Of a stretch of 64,000 bases of DNA, positions 1 to 10,895 are shown one piece after another; positions within the stretch are counted from its first letter, which is position 1; each line of letters opens with the position of its first letter. A program made the position numbers and the translations under genes. Origin of the DNA: Acanthochromis polyacanthus (lineage: Eukaryota; Chordata; Actinopteri; Pomacentridae); the NCBI RefSeq assembly GCF_021347895.1, contig NC_067113.1, positions 44,245,474-44,309,473 of the forward strand. The letters are read 5' to 3'. Under the pieces are notes generated by a model that saw only the letters and a program-made list of their open reading frames with translations, was not told where the DNA came from and ran no database searches.

Positions 1-1816
1 GGTTTCAATTGTTCAGACAGACGTTACTTCATGTGCTACAAAGGTAAGTTCCAGCAAACAATGTTTGTTCTCATTTACATAGTTTCCCTTGTTTTCATTT
101 CAAATTATAAAATAGTTTCAATGTCATTCAGCATATTGCAGTACAGTACCACTACATTCACATTAGACAGTCCAATATTTTGTTCACATCTGTGATCACA
201 GATTCATGTTAAACTGAACCAATTTTCTATTAATGAAGGTTTAAAGGTTATTTGTTGGTTGTTAACATGACAATGAAAAATCACACAAAAAATATCAATT
301 TGCACACATTTATATGTTTAATATGCAGTATATGAAAATATGTTCTTAATTCAGCTCACTTTTAGTGTAATTCACCTGTGAACACATGACCATCAGTCTG
401 TCATGATTTACAGCATTTACTTTTGTTTAAGTGGAAAAAAAAGAATAAAAAAGTAATTTTACCATTTATACGAATAAGATTCATAAAGCTAAAGGAAAGC
501 TTAATGTCTCCATTGTAAATATCTATCCATAATAAAATAAATGCTATATTTTTGTTTTTGTAGATAATCAATACTTCCTGATTGAGAAGGAAAAGGACTG
601 GTGCCAGGCAGAGCAGTACTGCAGAGAGCATTACAGTCATTTAGTCAGCATCAGAGATGAGAAACAAAACCAAAAAGTGATTGAAGAAGGAAAGAACAAA
701 ACCTTCTGGATTGGACTCCTGCATGATGAATGGGAATGGGTCGACAAAACCTGCTCCACTTACAGAACCTGGGGTCAATTATCACATGCTGAAGATGTAG
801 ATATATATGCAATTCAGTCCTCAAAACTGATGCTACTACGTGGGCCTTCAAGCAATGCACCAGTATTTTGCTCCACAGGTAGGCAATACAAAGGTTAAAG
901 AATGGGTCATTCCGTGTGGTTTCACCAGATGGTGGGATTAAACATGTTAAATTTAATTGTACAATGTCATGTTACAAGCAAAAGAACTGGACTGGACTTT
1001 ATCTGAGAGTAATAAAGAGAGAGATGAAGAATGTACAGATCAGGAATTCTATGATCCCCCAAAACTGATGAAACCACACAGATGTAGCAATGAAGTAACA
1101 GTAATTTGCTCCCAAGATAAGCAATACAAAGGTTAAAAAATGTATTCATGGAACCATACTGGGCTGTATTAGTTAAGATTGTTCTATTTACTAGACATGC
1201 AGAAACTCTAGACAACTTTTTCATTCATTAATTTTTTCGTCTTTCCTTTAGATCAGTAGAAAACTAATTATAGTGATGATGTCAGTGAAAGACAAATCCT
1301 GAGTAAGGAAATGATGTCATGGTCATGATGACAGAACAGATGAGGACATCACACGTCCACTAAGAGGCAGAATGTTGATGATGTGACTGAACTTGTCACC
1401 TGTAATTCTTATTTGTGTAAATCTTACTTCTGCCTTTTATCTGCTTTTCAGGCGATACGAGAATCAGAGTTATCAACCAAAATGCAACTTGGGAAGAAGC
1501 TCTTGACTACTGTGAGGAAAACCACACAAGCCTGCTGTGGATCAAGGATGGCAATGACCAGGAAGCAGTCAAGCAATGGCTGGAGGTCAATGGAATCACT
1601 GGTACATTCTGGATCGGTCTGAGGCAGAGTACTCTGTTTGGATTCTGGATTTGGAGGGACAGTCCAGTGTTTGAGAGCAACTGGAAGAATGACACAATGC
1701 CTGCGATGCCATTTTCCAACCAATGTGGGGTCATCAACGCGGACTACACGTGGAGTGATGAAGACTGTTCTCAGCAGCTCCCTTTTATTTGTGCAGAGAA
1801 CATTTTAAAATATTAG
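1..1816 (+). CDS. Tandem C-type lectin-like gene, copy 1 (5' end outside window)
   Basis: Partial gene with three visible coding segments: 1-43 (end of a CTLD1 exon), 564-878 (CTLD2) and 1452-1816 (CTLD3, stop TAG at 1814-1816). All junctions are GT/AG and all introns are phase 1, so each exon is a symmetrical domain module. The product is expected to be a secreted multi-CTLD protein, since no transmembrane segment follows CTLD3. Fish genes of this kind are usually labelled C-type lectin or mannose-receptor-like; ligand and role are unknown. It is a close duplicate of the gene at 3037-5350: introns, CTLD3 and 3' flank are almost identical. It differs by an extra block of about 230 bp in the intron 879-1451 and by a quite different second half of CTLD2. 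The family call is firm; expression and function are not. Confidence 0.85.
564..878 (+). CDS. CTLD2 exon of lectin copy 1
   Basis: Acceptor TAG ends at 563 and the donor GTAGGC starts at 879; 315 bp, in frame, 105 codons. The first half has the CTLD hallmarks DWCQAEQYC and FWIGLL and matches copy 2 almost base for base. After the shared TYRTW the two copies part abruptly: this one reads GQLSHAED and has no EPN motif, whereas copy 2 has EEPNEN. Both end in a CST motif before the donor. Confidence 0.85.
967..1135 (+). pseudogene. Decayed second CTLD2 half-exon in the intron of lectin copy 1
   Basis: Within the intron lies a second version of the C-terminal half of a CTLD2 exon. The frame is open and includes the residues PPKLMKP and VTVICSQ, which align with SPKPMKP and AKVICST at the end of copy 2's CTLD2. 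Just past the end, the sequence runs on exactly like copy 2's intron. The splice donor is broken: copy 2 has CAG|GTAAGC, here it is CAAG|ATAAGC. No 5' half and no good acceptor are visible, so it is probably not spliced in. Its loop sequence differs from both intact exons. Confidence 0.6.
1452..1816 (+). CDS. CTLD3 terminal coding exon of lectin copy 1
   Basis: Acceptor CTTTTCAG ends at 1451; 365 bp to TAG. It encodes a full CTLD: ATWEEALDYC, TFWIGL, FWIWRDS, the WSDEDC segment and the closing LPFICAE. It differs from copy 2 by only a few bases (for example EVNGITG against EVKNITG). No canonical EPN or QPD sugar-binding triplet is present in the long loop, so classical calcium-dependent mannose or galactose binding is doubtful. 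Confidence 0.85.
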
Positions 1817-1955
1817 AGTAGTTTATAGTCACAATGCTTTGTTGACAGATTCAACTATTATGTAGAATGGAGATGAAAGTCAGCAACAAAACCTTTAAGA
1901 TTCTCCTTTACTGGTCAGATTGATTCTTCAGAGTTTTTTGTCTTTAGGTATAGAA

Positions 1956-2176
1956 AATAAACTGACATTTATCAAGTTGTTGTTTTTTGTTATTGCATGC
2001 TGTAATTTTGGTGAAAATGTTGGTTTGCATTTGAGAAATATATCATCATTTGTAAGTAATTATAGATTTTAATGTACAACAGAGAAAATGTAATAATGTG
2101 TTGGACATGAATTCATTTATGTTTGCTGAAGCATTTTTGTGATGACTGTGATGTTTATTTCCCATTATCAAATAAA
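1956..2176 (+). terminator. Poly(A) signals of lectin copy 1
   Basis: AATAAA occurs at 1956-1961, about 140 bp after the stop, and is shared with copy 2 (5490-5495). A second AATAAA at 2171-2176 lies just past the point (about 2140) where the two copies stop matching, so it is unique to copy 1. Which one is used cannot be told from sequence. Confidence 0.5.
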
Positions 2177-2825
2177 GTTTAAGTTCCATCACAACGGGCT
2201 ACACTTAACAAGATTTGCTTTTTAAGTCAGTTTGTTTCAGGCAAAGAAGTCAAAGATCCAACCAGGAATATGCCAGAAGCTTGTTCACAGCTGTGTGTAA
2301 ACGTCTGAATGCATGTCTTTGGACAGATCAGTGACAAATGAAAAATTGACTCTTCTATAATTTTGGTAATATATTTACCATTTATCTTCTCTCTATTATT
2401 CTGACCTGTTGCTTTGCTTTTTGAGGGTGTCTCTAGCTTACACAACTAAAGATTCAACATACGAGTCCTTAACAAAACTACGATTTAAATTGTGTTTTTT
2501 TTTATTTAAAGGGTGTAAAAATCACAATCAAAAGCAGATATCCATGCGAAGAAACACATTAAGACTGTCGCCATTTTCCTCTAATGTCAGAGTGTAACAT
2601 GAAGTATTATCTGACATTTTTCTCATTGGTGTTGATTTTTCTTCTATAAAAATATATCAGCATAAAAACCTGGATTCTCTTGGTGCGATGTTCCATTAGA
2701 GAGGATGTTTACAGAAGCACAGTTTGAATATCATCCACAGTGGATCATGAATGTCATGCCATGTCCACATGCAAATACACACATGGGGAAAAAAAAGGCA
2801 GACTTTGTATATTCAGTGAGCTTAC
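2141..2825. other. Spacer between the two lectin genes
   Basis: AT-rich unique-looking sequence with no open frame of note. It should contain the promoter of the downstream lectin gene. A TATAAAA occurs near 2646 and a weaker TGTATATT near 2800; neither is proven. Confidence 0.4.
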
Positions 2826-2895
2826 ATCACCCTCAAAGAGTACAAAAGTGCTGCAACTGCTAAAGACAAACTGACGGCACTCGGCTCTCCAGCAG
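2826..2895 (+). other. Probable 5' non-coding exon of lectin copy 2
   Basis: A strong donor, AGCAG|GTAAGAG, lies at 2895/2896, and a usable acceptor, CTAATTAG, ends at 3009, just 27 bp before the start codon. This suggests a small untranslated exon spliced to the exon carrying the signal peptide. The exon's 5' edge is a guess from the weak TATA-like motif near 2800. Confidence 0.4.
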
Positions 2896-3036
2896 GTAAG
2901 AGACTTAGCTAACAATGAGGGACTGAAACATTTCTTTATTTCTGATCCACGTACAAAGACTTTGTTCACTTTTCTAAATGACATCATCTGGATCTCTCCC
3001 TCTAATTAGAAATCCTCAACTCTGTCTTTTCACAAC

Positions 3037-3091
3037 ATGAATCTCACCACAGCTGTGATGATGATCCTTGTTTTCTTCCTGCTGTGTTCAG
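3037..3091 (+). CDS. Signal-peptide exon of lectin copy 2
   Basis: 55 bp: ATG to a G followed by GTAAGG. It encodes 18 residues with a hydrophobic core of M, I, L, V and F and a small-residue CSG end, a normal signal peptide. The split glycine codon (G|GA) joins to the CTLD1 exon. Confidence 0.85.
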
Positions 3092-5350
3092 GTAAGGGCT
3101 CCTTTCCAGGTCTTGGTCTACATTTGATTTTGTGTAGATGATTTGTCAACATCAGTATATGCATGGTAGAGTTAGAGATAAATCTCTTTAAGTCAGTATC
3201 TTTTGCGATCACTAATCGAGTTACTTGTACGTGTTGCTGCAGACATTCTTATTTTAATAACAAGCAGCAGCTGCACACCAATGAAGAATGAATCAATTTA
3301 TTGCTCTGTGACATCTAATATTGATTATATTTATAGTAGTGCACTCCATTTCAACAGTCCAACAGTCTGTAATGTTGTTTTTTTAACCATACATGTTGAG
3401 TAAAAGTAAAATAAAATACAGTTTATGTTCCTTTTTACAGGATTTTTTCAGTTTACATTTGCATCAAATCACCTACGAAAGTTCAGTAATGTGTTGGAGG
3501 ACCAAGCCTGGAATGATGCACAAAGTAAATGTAATGGATCACTTGTGACTCTGTATGATGATGAGGATGCCACGTTCATGCAGAAGTATATGGAAAAGAG
3601 TTCAGAATTGTTTGGGTACATCTCTTCCGTCTGGCTCGGTCTGACTAAGACCCGAACAAATGTTACTACTTGGTCCAACGGTGATCCGTTCAATTTCAGT
3701 AAGTCCAGTGTAAACTTAGCTGATGGAGAACAAATCTGTGAAGCCATGGACAAGGACACATGGAAAGGTTTCAATTGTTCAGACAGACATTACTTCATGT
3801 GCTACAAAGGTAAGTTCCAGCAAACAATGTTTGTTCTCATTTCCATAGTTTCCCTTGTTTCCATTTCAAATTATAAAATAGTTTCAATGTTATTCAGCAT
3901 ATTGCAGTACAGTACCACTACATTCACATTAGACAGTCCAATATTTTGTTCACATCTGTGATCACAGATTCATGTTAAACTGAACCAATTTTCTATTAAT
4001 GAAGGTTTAAAAGTAATTTGTTGGTTGTTAACATGACAATGAAAAATCACACAAAAAAATATAAATTTGCACACATTTATATGTTTAATATGCAGTATAT
4101 GTAAATATGTTCTTAATTCAGCTCACTTTTAGTGTAATTCACCTGTGAACACATGACCATCCGTCTGTCATGATTTACAGCATTTACTTTTGTTTAAGTG
4201 GAAAAAAAAGAATAAAAAAGTAATTTTACCATTTACACGAATAAGATTCATAAAGCTAAAGGAAAGCTTAATGTCTCCATTGTAAATATCTATCCATAAT
4301 AAAATAAATGCTATATTTTTGTTTTTGTAGATAATCAATACTTCCTGATTAAGGAGAAAAAGGACTGGTGCCAGGCAGAGCAGTACTGCAGAGAGCATTA
4401 CAGTCATTTAGTCAGCATCAGAGATGAGAAACAAAACCAAAAAGTGATTGAAGAAGGAAAGAACAAAACCTTCTGGATTGGACTCCTGCATGATGAATGG
4501 GAATGGGTCGACAAAACCTGCTCCACGTACAGAACCTGGTCTGATTATTCATCATTTGAAGAACCAAACGAAAACCTTACAATTCATGATCGAAGCCCAA
4601 AACCGATGAAACCATTCGGGTACTACAGTAACGCAAAAGTAATTTGCTCCACAGGTAAGCAATACAAAGGTTGAAAAATGTATTCATGGAACCATACTGG
4701 GCTGTATTAGTTAAGATTGTTCTATTTACTAGACATGCACAAACTCTAGACAACTTTATCCATTTATTTTCAGTCTTTCCTTTAGATCAGTAGAAAACTA
4801 ATTATAGTGATGATGTCAGTGAAAGACAAATCCTGAGTAAGGAAATGATGTCATGGTCACGATGACAGAACAGATGAGGACATCACACGTCCACTAAGAG
4901 GCAGAATGTTGATGATGTGACTGAACTTGTCACCTGTATTTCTTATTTGTGTAAATCTTACTTCTGCCTTTTATCTGCTTTTCAGGCGATACAAGAATCA
5001 GAGTTATCAACCAAAATGCAACTTGGGAAGAAGCTCTTGACTACTGTGAGGAAAACCACACAAGCCTGCTGTGGATCAAGGATGGCAATGACCAGGAAGC
5101 AGTCAAGCAATGGCTGGAGGTCAAAAACATCACTGGTACATTCTGGATCGGTCTGAGGCAGAGTACTCTGTTTGGATTCTGGATTTGGAGGGACAGTCCA
5201 GTGTTTGAGAGCAACTGGAAGAATGACACAATGCCTGCGATGCCATTTTCCAACCAATGTGGGGTCATCAACGCGGACTACACGTGGAGTGATGAAGACT
5301 GTTCTCAGCAGCTCCCTTTTATTTGTGCGGAGAACATTTTAAAATATTAG
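3037..5350 (+). CDS. Tandem C-type lectin-like gene, copy 2 (complete, three CTLDs, secreted)
   Basis: Coding exons are 3037-3091, 3441-3809, 4331-4654 and 4986-5350, totalling 1113 bp and about 370 aa. Every intron is phase 1 with GT/AG ends. The start is the ATG after CACAAC, opening a hydrophobic leader (MNLTTAVMMILVFFLLCS) typical of a signal peptide. Three CTLDs follow, one per exon, and the protein ends shortly after CTLD3 with no membrane anchor, so secretion is expected. CTLD2 carries an EPN triplet (EEPNEN) but lacks the usual downstream WND; CTLD1 and CTLD3 lack EPN or QPD. Multi-CTLD proteins of fish are often annotated as mannose-receptor-like or innate immune lectins, but this is family inference: ligand and tissue are unknown. 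Confidence 0.88.
3441..3809 (+). CDS. CTLD1 exon of lectin copy 2
   Basis: Acceptor TTTTTACAG ends at 3440 and donor GTAAGT starts at 3810; 369 bp, 123 codons. CTLD signatures in order are AWNDAQSKC, SLVTLYDDED, VWLGL, TTWSNGDP, QICEAMD, WKGFNC and HYFMCYK. That gives the four conserved disulfide cysteines of a short-form domain. NVT, NFS and NCS are possible N-glycosylation sites. Confidence 0.85.
4331..4654 (+). CDS. CTLD2 exon of lectin copy 2, with EPN motif
   Basis: Acceptor TTTTTGTAG ends at 4330 and donor GTAAGC starts at 4655; 324 bp, 108 codons. It opens DNQYFLIKEK and DWCQAEQYC, then FWIGLL and WEWVDKTC. The long loop holds FEEPNEN, an EPN of the mannose type. The usual W-x-D-x-x-C segment is missing; the exon closes with YYSNAKVICST. 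The domain is shorter than standard. Confidence 0.85.
4986..5350 (+). CDS. CTLD3 terminal exon of lectin copy 2
   Basis: 365 bp from acceptor CTTTTCAG to TAG. It is nearly the same as 1452-1816. Hallmarks are WEEALDYC, FWIGL, FWIW, the WSDEDC segment and PFICAE; the chain stops seven residues later (NILKY end). AATAAA follows at 5490-5495. Confidence 0.87.
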
Positions 5351-5489
5351 AGTAGTTTATAGTCACAATGCTTTGCTGACAGATTCAACTATTATGTAGA
5401 ATGGAGATGAAAGTCAGCAACAAAACCTTTAAGATTCTCCTTTACTGGTCAGATTGATTCTGCACAGTTTTTTGTCTTTAAGTATAGAA

Positions 5490-5495
5490 AATAAA
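5490..5495 (+). terminator. Poly(A) signal of lectin copy 2
   Basis: AATAAA about 140 bp after the stop codon, at the position matching 1956-1961 of copy 1. Confidence 0.5.
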
Positions 5496-5676
5496 CTGAC
5501 ATTTATCAAGTTGTTTTTTTATTTGTTATTGCATGCTGTAATTTTGGTGAAAATGTTGGTTTGCATTTGAGAAATATATCATCATTTGTAAGTAATTATA
5601 GATTTTAATGTACAACAGAGAAAATGTAACAATGTGTTGGACATGAATTCATTTATGTTTGCTGAAGCATTTTTGT

Positions 5677-5994
5677 GTTAAATTACAAATGTAAGACAAG
5701 TTCTGGTTCTCTACTTCAGTGCATAACTTTAGCCTGGTCCCAACACAAAATGCTCGAGAGGATTTGCACTTTGATCCAAAGTTGGTACGGCATTTTAAAA
5801 TCCGAGCACTAAGAGTTCTATTAAAACCTAAAAAATGTGTGTTTATGAATGTTACACAAAAATCACTGAATATAGCAATTGAATCAATTTTTTTCATAAT
5901 TTTGTATGCGTCCACTGATATTTCCTGCAGTTTATATTAAAGGGTAATATCAATGAGTACTAAATAAGGCCTACATTAAAAACACACATATATT
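5677..5994. other. Unassigned spacer after lectin copy 2
   Basis: Begins where homology with the first lectin copy ends. Open frames on both strands are under 90 codons with no recognisable motif. I see nothing else. Confidence 0.3.
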
Positions 5995-6460
5995 GTTTTT
6001 TGCACCTTTCTCATTTCTACTCATTGTGGGCTAATTTTTACTACAATATAAAGCCCTGCCCCTCTATGGAAACAGCACAACAGTGGCTACAAATAGAACT
6101 AGGCACTGGAAAAGACTGGTGGCTCCACATACGAAGAAATTAATTTTTCTATCTGCCTGCACTTTCAATTTGTTTTCATGCTCGTCTCTTACCTTCTCTA
6201 AATAAACACTGCCTGCACTTCAGCCCAGCTCAGCTGAAAAGTCCCACAGCTGAGTCAGTAATTGTTTCACAGTTGTCAACGTAAACTATATTTTTTACAA
6301 ACCTTTCAAAGAGGCACGTAGAATATAGTGATTTTGAATAGTTCAAGGACAGCTAGAAAGTTGAAAATGCCACAGTTCTTTCAGTTTTTCAAAATTTCTG
6401 GCTCTGATCAATAGTGTTTTTTTAAGACAACATGCCTACATGTTTTGCTCTTCATCTCCA
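5995..6460. repeat. Dispersed repeat family R1, copy A
   Basis: Shares several blocks with 11530-12220: an ACTC(A/G)(T/C)TGTGGGCT-like block, CTCT(A/T)TGGAAACAGCACAAC, the phrase CTGAAAAGTCCC, and TTTCTGGCTC. A third, shorter match is at 55545-55715. Divergence is high, so it is an old element; its class is unknown. Confidence 0.55.
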
Positions 6461-8209
6461 CAAGTAAAGAGTTTGTTTTGGCATAACTGTTGCTACTCCT
6501 ATGGAATGCAGTGGATTCCAGTGTGATTGAATAGTGAAGATCATAATGTTAGATGCCTGGCACGAAGCCGATCGGAATATTGTGCACTCATATAAGTTGA
6601 GTGGTAATAAAATGTCAAAGAACAAAGGGCATTGGGCTGGCGTAGACTGACAGTGAACCTTTTAATAACCCATAGTGGTTCCACTCCAGTTAAATGTCAA
6701 TAATATTGGTCTTTGCTGCATTTAACGGAAACATAAAAAACTGTGAAAAGTCGAATATAGGAAGAAACAACACAGTAAGAAGCCGGGTTACCATTTCACA
6801 AGACTAGAGGAAAGGGGAGGGGGGGAAAATATGTAAATACAGCTTTAAAATGTGGGATTTGGATCGAGACAAATAAAAACAGTGTAAACAATCTGGAGAG
6901 AAGAAGGGAAAAGTGAGGAACGAGAATCTTGGACAACTTCCAGGGCCGTTATTCAGACCGTGGACAAACTTGGAATGAAGGCTCAATCCGTCACACCCTC
7001 ACTCATCATTACAACTCATCATACTGTGTGAATGTGTGTGAGTGTGAGTGTGTTTGTAGGTCTCTTGATCATTGCTCACTCCAGGGGAACAGACTTTCTC
7101 TTGACTTACTTCTCTGACTGTTATGTGATGTACGTGTACAGGTGAGCGATCATAGCTCATCGGAAGGGATCGGAGCTTCTCGGGAAACACGCTTCGCCGC
7201 AGCATAAATCACCACCGAGGATCCTCTCTGACCTGCAGCCAAGCACATTTCTTGTTGCAAAGGCAGAACATTTCCACTGGCAGGGAGCAAATAAGAAGCT
7301 AAGATATGGTCCCATTTGCGGCCGAATGCCAGCCACAAGTCTGGTGTCCGTTCAAGCAGGCCTGAATCGTAACGTAGTCCACCAGGAGGGAGCCAAATGC
7401 CACCAGCTGATGTGAGCCACAGCTCAGTCTGATGCAAAATGCTCTGATAAAGCTGGACAATTTCAGTCCAACACTTAGTCAGGCTGGCACCATATATAAA
7501 TACAAGCCAAAGAGTCCACACGCACTGATGTGTAGTAACATTGTGTTCATAGAACAATACATAACTACTCTCAAGTGTTTCAAACTGACACAAGGTTTTA
7601 ACAGCTTGTTTATATCAGTGCTCGAAAGTCAGTTCTATGGAAAATTATAAAAATATTCAGCATATAACAAATGTAGCAGAAACAGTCGATAGTCTTTGCA
7701 ATTATATAAAAATTCAGTCACAAATATTACTGATTTCAGTGAAGAAAAGTTAAAAAAATATATAAAACTGCTTACTTTTCGCAAGAATGTGCCCTTTCAC
7801 GGTGTTACAATCTTATTGCTATTAAAGCTCACGCATTTATCACTGTATTTAAGTTTGTACGCATAGGTTTACGTACTTTTTCTAGGAAAAACAGTTCATT
7901 TGAAGGATTGAAAAGTTTTGGTATCATGCCAGCGACAATATATGTTGAAATATGGAACATTTTAAGTAATCCATCAACTTCCTAGCAACACGGTACGCCT
8001 AGCTCTGTGCTGGAAAGGCTACCTGGAAGATATAATGTAGAGACAGTAACTCTATGCTAAATGAAGCATCATTTCACTGAAGCCACCACTAGAGAAGCTA
8101 CAACAACACTGAAGCTACTTTCTTCATTTGAGTTTAGTTTTACTGATTTGCAGCCAACTGACAGTGAAAAACACACAGCTAACTAGTAGTTACCTATTGA
8201 AAAACACTG
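6461..8209. other. Intergenic stretch without recognisable features
   Basis: No gene, known repeat or RNA recognised. It includes a short GT-rich patch near 7020-7055 and a 147-codon open frame on the minus strand (7150-7593) with no domain I know, treated as chance. Confidence 0.3.
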
Positions 8210-8558
8210 ACCATCTTGTGGTTCATGTGGATATTACTGCAAGATATACCATCTGCCAAATCATGGTTCCAAACTAGTCACACAGAACGCCATTGCAACG
8301 GCACATTGCAAGAACTGCTAAGAAATGACTCAAGGAACACGGCCAAGAGTCCATATTGGAAGAAACCTGATTCCCTAAGATTCTATCCTGCAATCCAAAG
8401 GATCTGCTGCCAAACTCTCAAAATTAGACACCACAGAACTCCACCACATGTGTCCACCTTTGTCTGGTCCCCGAAAGGTCATGGCTGGTTCTGGCATCAC
8501 AAGGTGGACCTACACATTATGAGGCAGGTGGTTTTAATGTTGTAGCTTGTGTATGTCC
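8210..8558 (+). mobile_element. Tc1-like DNA transposon remnant (3' part)
   Basis: The opening GTTCATGTGGATATTACT, the middle AAAGGATCTGCTGCCAA and the end GGCAGGTGGTTTTAATGTT match a very common fish repeat derived from a Tc1-type transposon as I remember it. A second member in this window is 48950-49300, which keeps the IEH part of the transposase. No intact frame remains. Confidence 0.55.
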
Positions 8559-9630
8559 ATGTATGGTGGAGAAGTCAAGTACTGATCCTTAGTTTTACTT
8601 TAGACAGCGCTGAAAGCTCCAGAAATGCTCAAAAAAGAAGCATGTGTGATACTGTACTTCTTGATCAATTAGAGCTTCTTGACAAAAACCTTTTTCATTC
8701 AGAAAACAGTTTTTCCACCACACATCTGAGAAATGGAGTTAAACTAGCAATGATGCTACTTAGAGCAGTGCTTCTGTCCAACGGAGATCCAACTTAAAGG
8801 CTGCATGTGGCTCGAAAGTACGCGATAGCAAAAAAAGTACACAAACAGACACAGTGGACAGGATGACATCAACCTTAAAGTTCTGTACCGAGTAAACTCT
8901 ACACACACACCAATAGTCAAAACAAAGTGGGACAAAGAACACGTCCAAAACTTGACGGAGCACTTTGACAATATTTGCTTAAACGTTAAATAGAAAAAAA
9001 ATTCAATACTTTTCATTTTCAATTTTCTTCCCCATGCAGGTTGTATCATAGCTGTGACCAGCATTTGTCCGCAGGCACAAAGAGATAACAAATAAGAGCG
9101 TAAGCGACACAAAGTGACGGAAAGAAAGAGGGAAAGAGCCAGAGGGAGGGATGAGAAGAGGAGCAGATGGAGGGAGGGAAAGCGAGACGAGCAGTGGGGC
9201 CTGTCAAACTATTAACGTCATGGTGTGAGCCCGGGGCTCTCGGTGACACCAGAGATGAGTGGACATATTTAGCATAGAGCTCCAATCACACACAAACCAT
9301 TCTGTAGCAAATAGCCAAACCATTGCATCCTACAATCAGGTCTGAACTCACAGTATTCAGTGTCTACATGCACAGATGAAGCCCTTCTGACCTGCAGTGA
9401 CTGAAAGGGATATCGCTGATGAGTTGGTGGTAATAATCTGCGTAATTGTTGGATTCATATCGAACATTTCTGGAGCAAACGAGGAAACTAGAAGTCAGTC
9501 CACTGGTTGAAACTTTATTGGACCACATTCTACTTTTAACTCTAGTACTTCTTTCAAAACTATACTTACTACATTTGGCAAATCGACCTCAGCAGCCAGC
9601 GAGTTGCAGACTCTCCCTTCCTTTCCTCAT
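8559..9630. other. Intergenic stretch, nothing recognised
   Basis: Ordinary A/T-rich sequence with a purine-rich run around 9120-9190. No gene or repeat identified. Confidence 0.3.
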
Positions 9631-9639
9631 CTCTCCCTC

Positions 9640-10680
9640 TCTCTTTGGTGGCGTGTGGCATGAGGACAGGTGCTGCCAATCACAATCAGCAGAACTGGCG
9701 AGCGAGCAGGCGGGAGTGATCACCCATCTTCATCCCTCCTCCATCCATATAAGCCAGACTCTGCCACTACTCGTCGCTGGATCGTGAACTATCCCAGTTA
9801 GTATTGGCCCTGGTTCAGTCTAGCTCATTGCTTATGCTCACCTGTACTCTCTTGTGTTCCAGTTTGGATCTCCACCAGCCACACGCCACCTCTCCTGCCC
9901 AGTCCTCCCATCACCTGTTTCCACCTCGGACAGTTAAGTTCCCTGTCCGCTCTCTGAGCCAGTCCACTTTTATGTATGTTCAGTTTCTATTCAGACTGGT
10001 TATTTCCTTACTAGCGTTTTCCAGCATCCTTTTAGCTTCAGCCCTGCGCCCAACTATTCGGTAGTTGTGTTTCCTTGTACGTGTTCACTTGTCTACCAGA
10101 AAGCACAGTGTCATTTTAAACGGTTGAAATGCTGCCTACGTGCCATTTCCTGACCACATTTATTCTATTTTATTAGTTTATACTGTATGTCATTTCATTT
10201 ACCTCCCATATGGTATATATCCGGCCTCCTTTGCATATGTTATTTTTAATACTGTCTTGTTTTATATGTACATTTGTTTTTATTATTTAATACTGATATT
10301 TTGTTTCTTATTGCTGCTATCAGTGCACCCTGTAGCAGAAGCTATTTATATTTTCATCATGCACCTATGCATGATGACAATAAAGCTATTCTATTCTATG
10401 AATTGCTTTCTGCCTTGGTAGTAGTTCGGGTTTATTCCACTAAAATACTAGTTTTTAATACATAAAGTTTCGTTCTCATTCCCTTCCGGTCCTTCAGAGG
10501 GCCCTGTTCAGCTGTAGCATCAAGCATCCTACCGCCTCGCCTTGTTACCTCAAATACATTACCTCCTGTTGTATTATTGTGTATTTTTGTAATAAATAAT
10601 TGTGAACTCTTATATGCCAGTCTGCCGCGTCTCTGTTGCTTGTATCTGAGTCTCTGCCTTTGACATCGTAACACATTCAT
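9640..10680 (+). mobile_element. Candidate LTR (gypsy/ERV type), split by a LINE- or SINE-tail insertion
   Basis: 9640-9790 resembles a U3: CAGGTGCTGCCAATCAC, then a TATA-like CCATATAAGCC. 10430-10680 resembles R-U5: AATAAATAATTG near 10590 and an end CATCGTAACA. Between them, 10330-10400 ends in GACAATAAAGCTATTCTATTC, a common tail of fish retroposons. No terminal duplication or primer site was found, so this is a low-confidence reading. Confidence 0.3.
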
Positions 10681-10895
10681 TGTGAGTTATATAATATCAC
10701 AGCTTAAACTGGGAAACAGTATATAAAGCACTGTCTAATGCATCAACCCTCTGAAATAGAGCTCCGGGAGATGACGTCACACAATCCCGGCATGCAACAG
10801 TCGAAATCAAAACACCGCCATATTGGCAGGAAGGCGCGCTGTTTAAACTACTGCCAGCTAACTCCTAAACGTTCTTCAGCGTCGACATCAGAGAT

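Larger units (their letters stand above)
1..2140 (+). repeat. Tandem segmental duplication, left copy
   Basis: Sequence from the window start to about 2140 matches 3767 to about 5676, in the same orientation. The offset is 3766-3767 up to the CTLD2 exon and 3534 after it, the difference being the extra intron block of copy 1. Introns match as closely as exons, so the duplication is recent or has been homogenised. The left edge lies outside the window. Confidence 0.9.

Noticed and set aside
7150..7593. 147-codon open frame on the minus strand
   Set aside because: No recognisable domain, no splice or promoter context, and length within chance for 64 kb.
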